Assembly (NCBI GenBank): GCA_018340805.1
Contig: JACMZG010001870.1
Location: 19,477,528-19,541,527 of the forward strand
Source: Microvelia longipes
Lineage: Eukaryota; Arthropoda; Insecta; Hemiptera; Veliidae
Direction of reading: 5' to 3'
DNA: 64,000 nt
In this document: one piece after another, positions 22,501 through 35,765 of the stretch
Layout: every line of letters starts with the position of its first letter
Position numbering within the stretch: the stretch's first letter is position 1
The notes under the pieces: generated by a model
Told to the model about the DNA's origin: nothing
Databases searched by the model: none
What the model saw: the letters and a program-made list of their open reading frames with translations, nothing else
Made by a program: the position numbers and the translations under genes

Positions 22501-24330
22501 CATACGTTTGCTGTGCAAAAGAGTGGGTACTTAGGGGCTGTGTACATTTGCTGTGCAAAAGAGTGGGCACTTAGGGGCTGTGAGTAGGATCCTAGGGCTA
22601 TGAGATGTGAGCAATGCATTTGCATCCCTAGCATACCATGCGTTGGCATTAAATTTAGTTATCATACATATGTGCAAACAATGTTTTTAATACTAATGTA
22701 AGTAATTATTTAGGTCTGAGATAAACGAGTGCTACGCGCGGCTCAATAAACAATTGAAATGAACTACATAACACCAGAAGTCAAGTGCAGGTCAATTCGA
22801 GACAGAATTTTGAGGGGGATTAAAAGAAAATCACAATTAATAGGATATTCCCTAAAGATAAGTATACCGGATTTATTCTTGTTCTTTATATCTTTATGTC
22901 TCTGTAAATATGCACGAATAGTGCATATGTCTGTGAGTTGTAGAATTCAGATCGCCTACAAAAATGGAACACATTCTCTCAACGATACATTTTAATTTTT
23001 CTTGCCAAGAATGAGCTATTAGAGCTGAATCTGGTCCCTACGTCTACGTCTTAGGAATAAAGCAATAAAATCTGGGTGCCTTGTTGCGTCCCAGTTGCTG
23101 AAACTGAGTGTAGACGTCCCAGGGAGTAGGTCCTCATAAGATAAAAACTGTAAGCTTAATAAGAATGTTTGCAAAAGTCTTCATGGGACGAAACCCTTCG
23201 TAACTTAGCTCTGATATACTGCTGCCTTCATTTTAAATTATTTAAACACAATAATAGAGAATAAATAAATGCCGCTTGGTTACCCAGTCATGAATTACAC
23301 GCTATGCTTCATTACTCACAAATTTCACTGGCATAAATACATCTTACAGCGTTATAAAAATGGTTCAGAATACGATCTTATTATTCAAAATTTAAATGGA
23401 CACACTCTAAGAAAAAATTATATGATCCAAGACATTTTAACAAAACAATTTATTATAACAATATATCATTATTAAAGTTTACCACACTTCTTATCAAATA
23501 AAGGTGAATTGGTACAATTATAAGACTAATTTAAGTTTGCTATTCTAGGGTTCGAGAAAGATGGAGAGAAATAGGCGAGATTACAAGAATCTATACATCC
23601 AAATATGATGCAACCTTCACCCATTTAGTTCAACATTGTCCCCCTAGAATTTATTAACAGTGTCGCTAGTACAATCCCTTGCCTACCTATCTTCTCTTGT
23701 ATTAGCGTCATTGTTTAGATTACGAGGGATGGCGATATATATTGCTGGGAATGAGAGCAATGTTACATGTTATTTGAAGCTCTCAAATTGGCTTTTGAAT
23801 CCAGCTCTTAGTATCGCCATCTCTTTTATTTTTCAATGTAATATAAAATGTTTTTAATGTATGCTTCAACATTGAATGATCAAAAAACTGCAGTAGGACA
23901 TTTGCATAGCCTCATCCTGAAAGTCTAAGAAAAGATTGTTTGGAGGCCTCAACTATGCATACTTAATAATAACACTTACGATTAGTAAGCACAACAGCTA
24001 ATGTATCTTATAACTGATTTGTGATGAGCCTGTAATCTTGATTTTAAATGTAGAGAATTACCTCTGGTTCTCAAATCGATAATTGGAACTTACAGATGGC
24101 GAACTAGGGACCCTGTCCTCGGACCATCGTACTTATCCATTTCTTGTTTTGGTTACCAAGTAATTTCAAATGCGTTTAAATCCACGATTCCAGCGAACTG
24201 TTCAAGTTCTTAAATCGAAAAATGGTCTCAGACTAGGTAAGCCGTTTGTTTCTGTTTGTGTCGATTTAAAACTTGAAATATCATAATTTCTTTAATATCC
24301 ATATTATTACTGAAGTGTACATTTACTGTG
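16541..24330 (+). repeat. Tandem array of ~1.8-kb units, four complete and one partial
   Basis: Taking AGCTCTTAG as unit start: unit 1 16541-18319, unit 2 18320-20180, unit 3 20181-21970, unit 4 21971-23802, unit 5 partial from 23803, diverging after about 24280. Units are nearly identical. Unit 1 lacks about 90 bp near its start (the block with AAAGATTGTTTGGAGG). Units 3 and 4 share an ~80-bp internal deletion. Unit 4 has a 44-bp tandem duplication near 22500-22560. Each unit contains three short frames (60-78 codons) that I do not recognise and that are hydrophobic and low in information. No transposase or reverse transcriptase is seen. A recent satellite-like amplification. Confidence 0.9.
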
Positions 24331-25370
24331 AGTGAGTGAGTATGACAACAAGACAATGAGGCACATAGTAGGCTGCTTTTCTTGTTTTTTAATGAAGAAA
24401 CTTCGCATAATGCAATTAAGATAACTAATAAAATAACTTGATATTATTTTTGAGAGAGTGTAGAGAACACTAGAGTTACTTTTACATTTTTAAGCCTCTT
24501 TTTGTTATTTTTTCGAGTTTTATGGATAATCAGATATCATTATTTTGTTATTGTCCTAACTAACTTTTTTTTATAACAGGCAATCGAAAAATTTTTCTAG
24601 CCTAGCAACCGAGGATATATTGCTCATCTGAATCAGCTATCATCTATGTGAATAGGTTTGTACATATCCATTGACCTATTTTGTTAATAAATATTTTTCT
24701 TAGTAGGTAAATACATCTCAAATTTGAGTACAGCACACGGTTATGACCAGTTAACTGCTTGGGAAATAGTGTTTACGAATCAATGTGGTTGGCTGGAATG
24801 ACATAGTGGGTGTGTTTCAACAACCAGGACGAACCTCATTGGCTCCCTCGCATTATTTGCTGAGGGAGCCCACATTTTATTTTATACATGCGTGCAGAAA
24901 AGATAAGTATTTTGTAAAAAAATATGGGAGTGCTTAGTATCTGCCATGTGTTGTCCTCTCTCTCAGGTCAGGTTTATTTATTATGGTTATACACCAGGTT
25001 CATCTTTTTTATGATTGATGTTATACATGACCACAAGCATCAGACTTGTACAACATAATTTTATATTCAACATATTCTAGAACTACTGAATAATTCTCTA
25101 TTGCTTGTACTTCGTTATAGAATAGTCATATAGCGAAGAAGTGGAGAGTTTAATGAAAGAGACTAATATTTAAAGGGAAAATGCAACAGCTCTAATCATA
25201 CCCTGGGTAGCTTGGTAACATTACTGTACATCGGATACGTCATTTTTTGATACTAATATGTCATTAGTTTTCAACTATATTGTCTTAAATTAAGTAAAAT
25301 AAATTTTAAGTTGTAATTATTATCTTTCGCATATATTTTTTAATTATTTGTGTTTAATAAGTGATTTGAT
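24331..25370. other. Intergenic sequence right of the array
   Basis: No coding frame of note. Base composition is less extreme than in the spacers to the left. Nothing recognised. Confidence 0.35.
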
Positions 25371-25445
25371 GTGACGTCACTGACAAATCTCCGCCGTTTG
25401 TTGGGTTCATTATAAATATGTGCTCCGATAGTGGTTGTAGAGGGG
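25371..25445 (+). promoter_or_regulatory. Candidate promoter: CRE and TATA box
   Basis: A palindromic TGACGTCA at about 25373-25380 lies about 32 bp before CATTATAAATATG near 25410. Spacing and order look like a TATA promoter reading rightward. No gene follows that I can identify; it could belong to a transposon or a non-coding transcript. Confidence 0.3.
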
Positions 25446-25812
25446 TGGGGAGTCTCTAATCTCCCTCTAGGGAGGTTCTAGTAGGAGTGAGTATTGTTAT
25501 TGCACTGTGTTATTTTATCTAAGACTTACTTCTAAATGTTAGTCTCTTTCAGTTTTTTTAATCGAGTGAAGTAAGGGAAATTGTGTTCTTGAAACACAAA
25601 AACTGGCTTTAAACAAGCTTATTTGTCTTTTAATTATTTCATTTTAGAATGCACAACCATTCGTATTTGTTAAGATTCAACTTTCTTTGTGTGGTTATTG
25701 AAATTATACCTTTCAAACAAAGATGATCATGATTTTTGCAGATTTCCTTGCAAACAGATTTTAACAAATCTGTATCAAAATATTTATAGCTATGACATTA
25801 CTAATTGTTTTT

Positions 25813-25835
25813 GACCGGTTTCGGCTCATCTTAAG
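25813..25835 (-). other. Degenerate hammerhead-like / Penelope-terminal motif
   Basis: The minus strand reads CTTAAGATGAGCCGAAACCGGTC. It ends GAA-ACCGGT-C, where ACCGGT is a perfect palindrome followed by C, as at three other sites in this window. The CTGANGA part is mutated (CTTAAGA) and stem II is nearly lost. Confidence 0.35.
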
Positions 25836-26639
25836 TATCAAAAAAATACATATTAGATACAGATGACACATTTTTTTGCAAAAAAAAAAAATGTTGACGA
25901 GATGTTGTTAGATTATGTTTTTGTTGAGATAAATGGTTTAAAAGTTGTTTAAAGAGGATTGAACGACAAATGACGAGCGAAGCGGGCTGAAGGCGCGCTT
26001 TGCGAGCGTTTTTCTTTGAGAATTCGCTATATACACAAAGTAATCGATACGTGAGAACAAATAATATACAATTTAATGTAATTAATTTAACTTAATATGC
26101 GGTCACACTAGCTTTAAATATCCTTCTTAAATTTATATAAAGCGTGTGTTATGAGCGCTTAAGAAAGTCTATAGCTAGTTTTGTGACTGATACCTATCAA
26201 CTTTCTAGTGGCTAATTTTTAAGAAATGAAATTGTAAAGCAAATGTTTTTATGCCTTTTATTTAAACTTTCATTGGTTTCTTAGTTACTTTCTTAATTTA
26301 TCTTGTAACTTTCTTAGTAACTTTTATTAATAACTTTCTTGGTTGTTTTAGTTTTTACTCATGATGTCCGAGGGAAATCGAGATGCTGACTTTTTTGCAA
26401 CATTAAAGCTTATAACCGTCTACAATGGATTAGAAAAACGTCTGAATTTAGTCGAAAATTGAAGCGATCAAAAAAAATGCAAGTAAGACTTTAATCACAA
26501 GAATGTTTTACCTTTTCTCTCGTACATTAGATATATGTATAAGAAAATTAATCTTTTTGCTCTAAAATACCAATACCAAGATTTCTCATAATCATTTTAT
26601 TTCAAGCACTTATAGAAACGGTTCTGAACCGGCAGTTTG

Positions 26640-27370
26640 TGTCTGTACGAGTGTTTCACGCATAACATCATCTGTGATCATGATCGAGATTTAAAACTTA
26701 TATAAAAGTCAGACTTAAGATAGATAATAGATAACAGAACAAAACAGATAATAAGAAACATAGATAATTTTCTTAATAATAAATTTCTTTTTAAGTCCGA
26801 TTTATTTTTTTAAATTCTTGTGTGTGTGTCTGTTATCTTCGTAGCTCCCAATGTATTTATGATAGTGAGTTAAATATTTGTGCAAAAATTAATTTATTGG
26901 TGTATTTATGCTATCCGGAAATCATTTTTATGACGTCATTAACCCGCAATAATGACTCAGCGAAAATGTCGAAAAACCATTAAACGCGGAAAAAATTGTG
27001 ATCAATTTTAGATTTGGCATGCATGCAGTCATGTGAAAGACTAACATATGTGCGTATTTTCATATCAAATGAAAAACAAAAGTTTAGTTGAATTTTTATC
27101 AAATGACTTCTGTAAGTTTTTTTTTCAAACTGTAAAAAATAGTAGCAAATAGACAAAAATTACCCCAAACCAATACATAAAACATGGCTATGATTTACAC
27201 AATATAAATATTGTATACTTTTGCTAGTACAGAACTTGTTTAAAAAAATAAGCACTCTAAATTTTGTTTAAATACGACAATTGTATCTATGATTTTTGTT
27301 GGATCATAAAAGTAAGTCATTATCGAACGTGGTCAAGGCCTGAATGGGTGACCTCAACATAATACATTTA
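26640..27370 (+). repeat. Family A element, middle and 3' part
   Basis: It matches 6180-6660: the GTGTGTGTCTGT stretch, TATGACGTCATTAACCCGCAA near 26930, the GATCATAAAAGT block near 27303. It lacks the 3' GAGGAC tail. Just upstream, near 26364, an ATG begins a 34-codon frame of unknown meaning. Confidence 0.65.
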
Positions 27371-27582
27371 AGAAACTCGTGAGGGCTTATCAAAATGATG
27401 GATATGTAAGAGTTAGTGTTGGAAATAGAATTATTTTAGAATTAGAAAAATGAGCCTTTATATGATATATACTTTCTAAAAGGACTTGCCAAGTAGGTGA
27501 AAAATGTGACATGATTATATTATTATCCATTTAGCATACTACTTCATTTATTTATTAAAATATTAATAATTCATTTTTTACT

Positions 27583-27750
27583 TTTCCTCATTTATACCGT
27601 AGGTATATAGGAAAAGTATTGTGTTTGCAAAAAAATCCGAAACCGGGAAGAAACCGTAATTATCCGTTTCAGGTGTGTTAAATGCCTCGCATATCGAATC
27701 CGATCCGATGAGGAAAAGTTCCGAGGAACCCCGTACCCATATTATTTTTA
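27583..27750 (+). repeat. Family A element, internally deleted
   Basis: The 5' end (CCTCATTTATACCGTAGG through the CCGAAACCGGG block) is joined directly to the 3' end (GAGGAAAAGTTCCGAGG...CCCGTACCC). About 650 bp of the middle is missing. Confidence 0.7.
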
Positions 27751-28193
27751 AGATACGGACAGCTTGAGAAATCTTTAACCAACCTTAATCAAATTTAAAA
27801 CGGACGAAATACACGTCATAGCTTCACTAGAAGTTTTAATAATATAGGAATAACTTTTTCTTTAAGCGAATTTTGCCTAGGGCCGAGTTAAAATCATTAG
27901 ACATGCTATGGTCTGTAAACAAGCTATATTTCATAGCATTTTATCATCAAAACCTACGAAAAAAATGCTGAATTTTTAAAAGGCTTTTCAGATAGAATGC
28001 TACACAATGTAGCGTGTTTACGCAAACAACTTATTACATAACATTACTTGACATTTGAATAAATATGAAATTATTTTTAAATATGTCTTACTTTTATGTG
28101 CTATTATAATTTTTATATTTTAAATTAACATTGACATATGACATATTATTACATGCCGATGCAGTTCATTATTAAACCTATTCACCCAATAAT

Positions 28194-28325
28194 ATTAATA
28201 AATTTTAAAACACTTTACCAGGCATGGCACAAAGCTTCTATGATTATTTCAATTACTTATTAATAATTAAAATAGCTATAGAAGCTTTGTGTCATGCCTG
28301 GTGAAGTATTTTAAAATTTATTAAT
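28194..28325. repeat. Hairpin MITE
   Basis: Nearly perfect 47-bp inverted arms (28194-28240 and 28279-28325) around a 38-bp loop. The arms begin ATTAATAAATTTTAAAA. No coding. Confidence 0.8.
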
Positions 28326-28329
28326 ATAT

Positions 28330-29780
28330 TTAAGTGATAGATTGGGTTTAATTAATTTGTATAACACAATATTAAAAAACACTTTTTCAAATTTAAGCGT
28401 TGTTTTGTTTTATAAAATGGCCTCAAATGATATTTTCACACGAATTCATAGGCCATTCTATCATGTTATTAAAATACACTTCACTCTATACTTTAAATGC
28501 CGCAGTGATACTATACGTAACACTTCATAGATTTTACTCAAGTATATATCCATTAATTAATGCTAAGTTTGTATTATTAATTATTAGCAATGAAACAATC
28601 CAATTCTTTTATCTTAATAAATATTATTGTTTATAATAATCATGTCGGAACAAGGAAGGATTTATTACCTGTTCTTACTATTTCTATTTACTTCAAGGAA
28701 CAAGGTTCATTTATTCTTTGAAAAAAAGTAAATATATTTTTTTCATCACAATTCTATTTGTATTATTTAGTTTTGATTAGTACCTCGATCGAGGTAGATC
28801 ATACTATAAACAGTTTTTTAAATAGAATCTCTCGGGCAGTTCACCTTTGTGTTGTACTAAACTTGTCAATTTATTCTTTAAATGTAATTCTTATTAATTT
28901 TTACGTGAAAGATAAATAAATAATTGAGAATAATTAAAATTTAGGGAAATATTTTGACTAAAATTGAAAATTCGTCATTGATTTACGCTATTATAGAGGA
29001 CATTTAAATTATATCTTTAACCTCTTTAAAATAAATAAATTTTGGTTTAATTTCACTATTACAATTTAAGTATTTTAACTATTTTTTAAATTCAATTTTA
29101 TTTGTATAACTTAAACTTTTAATTTAATTTAAAAAGAATAATCTATTCTTTTTCAAGTTTTTGTTACATTAGTGAGATATTTTTGGATTTCATCTTTTGG
29201 AAAAAGGTATAAATTGTAATTTTAATTATATTTTGCTTAGTTGTTAATTATTTATTTTTTATGACAAAAATATTAAATAGCCCTTTGGGGCACTTATTAA
29301 CATTTTAATATAAATCATTAACTTGTTATCCTTGGTTTGATGTAAAGAACTTCCCCTTTCCTGTTTATGGTAAAGATATTGAAGTTATCTCTAAAGTTAG
29401 TTTTAAATTTAACTTTTTACTAGTTTTATGATTTTTTGATGGTGGTGGAGGAAAATTTAAATATTTTTCCAAATGCGTATGCTGATATTTAATCTAAAAT
29501 CAGTCTTCTCTAATTATATAATGAAGGAAAAAGCCTTGTTTTATTTGTTTCAAGCTCGAAACGGTTTTTCTTTCTTCAGATCTTTGTCATTTACCATATA
29601 TTAAATTTTTATTTTACTCTTTTATTCGAGAGATCGACTAATCTCCTAGACTGTACTTTAGTAAATTTCTGATCAGTAGAAATTTTTACCTTAAAAAAAT
29701 GTTCATCTGATTTGAGTAAATTTTCAATCATCCCCGAATTTTACTTAATTATCAAACAATTAATTATTTGTTCTTTATTT
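28330..29780. other. AT-rich spacer
   Basis: Two overlapping short frames near 28340-28640 show no family features. Near 29535-29580 the minus strand has CTGAAGA followed by a CGTTTCGAGC region, weakly like the hammerhead-type motifs elsewhere, but no GAAA core fits. Confidence 0.35.
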
Positions 29781-29786
29781 TTTAAA

Positions 29787-30115
29787 GGAAATGCGCCATT
29801 AAAGAAACTAACCAAGAAACCAACTGAGCATTAAACTAGTGCAAATAATGGAGTGCAATGCCAATTTTAGAGGCTTAATTTTGTATAGCCAACTGGATAA
29901 TTATGCGCATTTCCTTTGAAAATTACAAATCTCAATGTAATGTTTATTTTTACACGTAAAAAATGAGTTACGTGTAGTGCTTGATAATTGAGTATCTGCT
30001 CAAGTTATAAAGCATAAACCGGAACCTTGAGAAAAAATGGATAATTAAGCTCGAAAACGCGCTTTCCAAAGGAAATTCGCTCGACATGTGGACCGCAGTG
30101 CCAGAATTATGTGGT
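29787..30115 (+). repeat. Family D repeat
   Basis: About 330 bp, starting AAAGGAAATGCGC and ending near ATTCGCTCGACATGTGGACC...GCCAG. The same sequence occurs at 37031-37490 (two opposed copies) and 45072-45375 (minus). It has a middle GCGCATTTCCTTTGAAAA junction. Non-coding; probably a MITE. Confidence 0.7.
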
Positions 30116-30119
30116 TTAT

Positions 30120-32500
30120 ATGCTTTATAACCTGAGTTAGCACTAGTTCTTCTTTTCAATCTTTTTAAACACTGACTCTGAGTTTTATTCAATTCAGCGT
30201 ATAATTTTAATAACTTTAAAATGATACCATATTCAACATTTGTTTTTCCGACTTTATTTTAAATTATCGGGTTATTTACTATGGGTTTTTATAAATTTTG
30301 GTTATTCAGAGTATGTCTTGATTTCTACGGAACGGTTTCATTTGATTCTGTCCCCCAAAAACATAGAATATGACTTTTTGTGTGGGAAAAAGTTTTACCC
30401 TTATTTTATCGATTTTTCGAAAACTTTGCTGACTCACCCCTTAGTCCCTTCCTAGCTACGGTCCTGTTACAGACACACATACTTATATACATACACACAC
30501 ACTGTGATTTTTACTCTTTTCAGACATTCTTATTTATCGACTTATTCGGATTTATTACTTAAGTTACATAAAGTAATGAAGCCATCTCTATGTGTGTTGC
30601 TTACTTCCTTCACCTTTATAGCTTAAGATTATTCTGGATTTTGCTGTGTTTTATCATTTCTGAAAAAGAGACTTTTTGATAAATTAATATAATAATTAAT
30701 ATCAACCATCAGTTACGAATTATTGATATTGTAGATTTGTTGTATCTCAAGTTAAACCATGATTTATTTACTTAACTAACCAGTTTTATATCTATTATCT
30801 GATTAATTATTGGCATTAATAAATAATATTTCTAACCTCATAGATAAAAGTTATAAGTTATAAATGCGGCTTTATTACTAATTATCAAGGTAAACGGAAA
30901 CATTAACTTCACTACAATACATGTTATAAGTAGAATATTCATAGGTACTTGTTACCGGTACAACGTTAAGATTAGGATTAGTTCTTAGCAAGTCTAAAAT
31001 CTAGTGGGGTAGTCATAATTTTACTTTTTATACCTCTTTAGTTTTCTTCATTAATACCATCTAGGCATACTATAGGTATATAGATATCTTATATTTATAC
31101 AAAAAAACATCCGGCCTGCTTGCGGATCTCTATGTTAAAATGTTTAGTTTTATAAATTATTATTCACTTTTGATCATTTAAACTAATGGTCTAATTAGAA
31201 AATTAGTGTGTCTCTAAGTACATGATAATCACATACAAGCCATATGATAAAAAGAGAACTAATGCTGATAATGATATGACACTTAGCACATAAATGTTGT
31301 TTTTAAAAAAAAAATTAGTACAAAATAATTTAAAAAATGGTAATTAATTAATTATACGGTCCTTCGTGCCGTAGTTGCTATGGCCTCTTTAAGGCCATTC
31401 TATTGTTGTTTTAATATTTATTGTCACATGTCACTTTGCATTTTATGTAGCGAATTTTCATCGCTAAATATTCATATCTCTAGATTAATAAAATTTATTT
31501 TAAATATGTATTATGATTAATTTTATGAAAACGTCTGCAAAAATATTACTTCAACTGGAATAAATCAAACTAATAGGTCTAGTTAAAGAAAATAATTCTT
31601 GATTTTTAAATTTAAAATTATATTTTTAAAAAATATAAAATTTCTTTTTTTTAAATTAGACCAATTAGACCAACTATTATAACTGTTTTAGTTTTACTTC
31701 AGCCTTTATTATTCTTAATTTTACCAACATATGATTATAAAAGTAATAAAATGGTTTAAATTTATGAATTTTACATTTTTTTGTAATCTGCGTGAATACA
31801 AGATAAATAAAATTCATCTCTAAAAGTGTATAATTTCTTTAATTTAAAATTAAAGGAAGATTATTATAAAAAAAATTAGTATTGTAGGAAACAAATTACT
31901 TCATTGGGTTAAAGTTTTGTCCTTACCCTTGGATAAATTTTTATTTAAATTATAGGATACAGGTTTCAACCGTTGATTATATTTTAATTTCTTTTTAAAT
32001 TAATACGAGAATGAAGAGGAAAAATGAAAATTTTTCATAATGAAGGTATTATTTACCATTATACCTTGGTACAAAACGAAAAGTTTTATTAAATTAACTA
32101 AATTGGATTTATTTTCTAAATTGACCTTGCATTATCAAGCTGTTTATATTATTTGGTTTTGTCTTGATTGCGTTTTACCATTTCTTGAAACATTACCAGC
32201 CTCCATTCCTATGACGCCAAAATTCTATGTTATTCCCAGAATCTCACCATATATGGTGTATGGGTACACCAAATAAGTTCAATGCGTCCATTGTCCATTA
32301 TTAGCTACAAAATGTAAAATTAATTTCTATGCATAATATTTAAAATCAGAAAATTCTGTACTTATTTATTGTTGGATTTATTAATAACTTGACTTATAAA
32401 CAGTTGTACTATTTTTCAACCAGAAAACAACAATTCGAGTCTGCACTAGTATTGTTTGCATTTATCTAGGGTTAACTACTTATCTTTAGGATTTTAATAT
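30120..32500. other. AT-rich spacer
   Basis: Short frames near 30240-30560 and 32040-32276 have no recognisable domain. A dinucleotide-rich ACACAC stretch lies near 30470-30505. Nothing else supported. Confidence 0.35.
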
Positions 32501-32504
32501 TAAG

Positions 32505-32720
32505 GTATTGCTTCCCTATCTCATACAAGAAGGGGAAAGCATTTTGTCATCAAATGTTGACGTTTCAGCATCTACAGATCTTAAGAATCGCGAAAAAATT
32601 TATGTCTATATGTATGAGTGCATGGATGTGCACATTTCTTGTAAATAACGCTATATCACAGCGCTGTAGCACAGCATCAGTTCCCTATGAGGGATCTGAT
32701 TAAATTTTGGGGACAATCCA
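32505..32720 (+). repeat. Family C repeat, copy 1
   Basis: The block TCATCAAATGTTGACGTTTCAGCA near 32546, a TGTATGAGTGCATGGATGTG word and a CTGATTAAATTTTG end recur in the same order at 34.0-34.2 kb. Non-coding. Confidence 0.55.
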
Positions 32721-33999
32721 CAGCGTATTAAATGGCGTCACTATAATTATAAATTAAAAATGCAAACAACTATTTGGTAGATAAAATTTGTTTCTAATGA
32801 TGTTATGAAGTTTCTTTTTAAATCGTGGCTAGTTTAGTTTCGCTTTTTCTATTTGAAAAGATAGATCTTTTCTTACTAGCACGCTAGCTCCTTTAGGTTT
32901 TAAGCAAATAGAGTATAGGAGTATTCTTTCCATAATTTTCAGCTTTGTTTAGATTGTAAAACACTTAAATTAATTCTTTAATTGACTGTTAAAAGTCAAT
33001 TAAAGAAAAGTCAATTCTAGCATTTATTGTTGAAACTCTTTGACAAAACTCGTATGAAATGAGGGTTTAGTCTATTTTTAAATATTCTAGGAGTTATATC
33101 TCATTGGACCTTGAAGCAAATAAATAGGGTGAATGAATAAAAGTATAACATAGTCTACGTTCAACAACACCTTAGCGTTAGCTAATAGTTAATGTCTTAT
33201 AAACTCTTCACGTTTGCGTTATTAAAGAATTTTACTTTTGACAACTCTTGTAAGTTAACGTTTAAACATATTTCACATTTATTACATTTTCTTATTATTA
33301 CATTTATTATAATTTCGTATACGTGCTTTTTACGAAGGAATTATAAAAAGCCAATGACCTAACGCAATCAAAAAATTGTTTTATATGATTGAAACATTTC
33401 TTTATTCTTGAACACTGAAAATACTGATTGACGATCGGCTTCAATGATACTAAATATTATGTATATTAAAAGCATGTAGAATTCACATTCTAAAAGTGAT
33501 AAAAATCACTTTTATTCCCCTAGCACTCTTGGTAAAACCAGAAAAAAAATGTTTGTCCAAAAAGATATTGATTATAATAATACAAAGTGTGGCCATATAT
33601 CTGTTTTTCGTATTAATTAATATTGTTTTTCATTATTGCATTTAAATGGCGTTTTGCCATTTATATGGCAAATTTTCATTATGCTTCCTGATTCCGTCTA
33701 GTTTAGCAAACAGAAACCTGAGGCTCTAAGAAATATTTAAATACTGACATTGCAATTAGGTGAACTGACACCCCAAATTTGCATTTTATTTTTTCATTTC
33801 TATGACTATTTTCTCATTTGGCTTACTTTGCTCGGATTTTAACAAGCACTAGAAATTATTTTTTCCTTGTTTGACTACTATATTCTGGTGAGCAAAACAG
33901 ACAAAATATATTTAATATGATAAGAAATATTTAACAAAAATATTTTAATATGATAAATTTAATAGTTATTTTCTGTGAGTTTAAATGTCATTGCTTTCC
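32721..33999. other. AT-rich spacer
   Basis: No gene, RNA or repeat supported. Confidence 0.35.
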
Positions 34000-34235
34000 T
34001 ATATCCTAAAGAATAGGGAATCATTGTATAACCAAAAACCTGATACACACTTTTCTCATCAAATGTCGACGTTTAGCACCCAAAGATCCCAAAATGCAAA
34101 AATATTTGTTGTCTGTATATATGATTTCATAAGTGTTGGATGTATGTATTTCTTGTAAGCACGCTACACCTTAAACTCAACTTGATGAACAACTGATTAG
34201 ATTTTGTTTATAGAATCGGTGTCACTTAATACTTT
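34000..34235 (+). repeat. Family C repeat, copy 2
   Basis: A diverged copy of 32505-32720, with TCATCAAATGTCGACGTTTAGCA near 34058. Confidence 0.55.
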
Positions 34236-35765
34236 AAAAAATATTTATATATAAGTGTTCCAATGATGTTTTTACATAGTCTGAATCTAAAGGAACATTA
34301 ACTAAACCCGTTGCTGGCAAAGTTGTCCAAATATATCAATGTTTCCCAAAATAATGATAAACGTATACCAAGATTGCCACCGGAACTTTATGGCAAGAAT
34401 CCTTACGCTTGAGAAAAACGTGAAGCGAAACCGAACATAGGATCAATATGCTTCATTACGCTAAATACCGTAAACTTAATCAATATTTTATTTTTGAATT
34501 AGTTCAATGATATTTTATGTTCTATTGTCAACTTATAATGCCATTTTAAAAACTATTTTAGAAACGTGAATTATCCAAATTTGTTAATAAAATTAATTTA
34601 ACCGATAACTGTCGTTATAAAATACATATAGTTTTGGCTTGCAGCGAACAGCGAAAAAGAAGCAGTTTCATTTTGGAAAACGTTGCATGATTGAATGTGC
34701 GTAAATCTCGTTAACACTCTACAGCTCAAATGGTTAATCCAATTTTAATGAAACCTGACACAAAGATTCAAGTCTTATAAAAAGAAGCAATGATAACATT
34801 TTTTTAAATAAGTGTTAGATAATAAATTAGTAATGTTTTTAAGCCAAAAATAAGCCATTTCTTAAATCTCTTGGCATTTTTTTAATTCCATTTTTTTTTC
34901 TTCGGACACTTATTTCCACCGAATTAGCGGTTTTGATTTTGTCTGAAACGTTAATTTTAGACAAAATTGCGCAAGGGGCAAAATATCTCGTATTCTTCTC
35001 TAGAACCACTATATATTACATACTTGCACTCTATTTTTTCCAATTTTTGTTTTAAACAGGGAATGAAACACCTGAAGTTAACCTACACCACCAAAAAGAA
35101 GTCCCCTTTAAACAAAAAAAGTTTTATTAATTTATGTCCTACGGTTCAAAAGTGGGAGGGTAAATACTTTTGGAACACCCTGGATATCTTTTATAATAGT
35201 AAAATTTTTGTAAAATTTAGCTGAGTATAACACTGCTTTTCTCTCATACCATAGGAGATAAAAGAAAAATTTAACCTCGTGTTTTATTGCCTCAACATAT
35301 GTTCATGACTCATCACTATATTTGAAATTTGCCCAATATCAGCTTGACTAAATGACAACTGTAGGTGACCTACATTATAAATATTAAGTACTATTTTTAA
35401 TTTTAATTACTTTTTTATCTATAAAACTAGGCAATAGAATTAGCGGGAAAATATAGTGCATAAACTTTTGCTACTTTCATTGGCAGAAACAGGTAGTTAA
35501 TTATCTTATTGCTGCTAATTTTCTATATTTATTGTTTATTTTCATCTGTTATGAGGATATTAGAATAGTAATATATCTTAGTTATATAATGACGAAGAAA
35601 CGTGTTAAGTTGAATCTATATTGTAAATTACAGAAATCTGTAGGTATTTAATTCGAAAAAAACATATTTTAGCACTTCGTCACTGAGAGAGTGACTCCTT
35701 CTTACATTTATTTTTAATTAATATATTATTTTATTTATTTACTTTATGATTATATTTTCACTTTG
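34236..35765. other. AT-rich spacer
   Basis: An 85-codon frame near 34967-35224 has low-complexity lysine/serine/phenylalanine content and no recognisable domain. Nothing else supported. Confidence 0.35.

Noticed and set aside
16827..23857. Repeated 60-78-codon frames in the tandem array as a family of tandem protein genes
   Set aside because: Their conservation only follows from the near-identity of the whole 1.8-kb units. They lack domains, are hydrophobic and low in complexity, and small indels change their ends between units.
29535..29580. Hammerhead-like motif on the minus strand (CTGAAGA)
   Set aside because: No GAAA at the needed place and no stem II; treated as chance or fully decayed.
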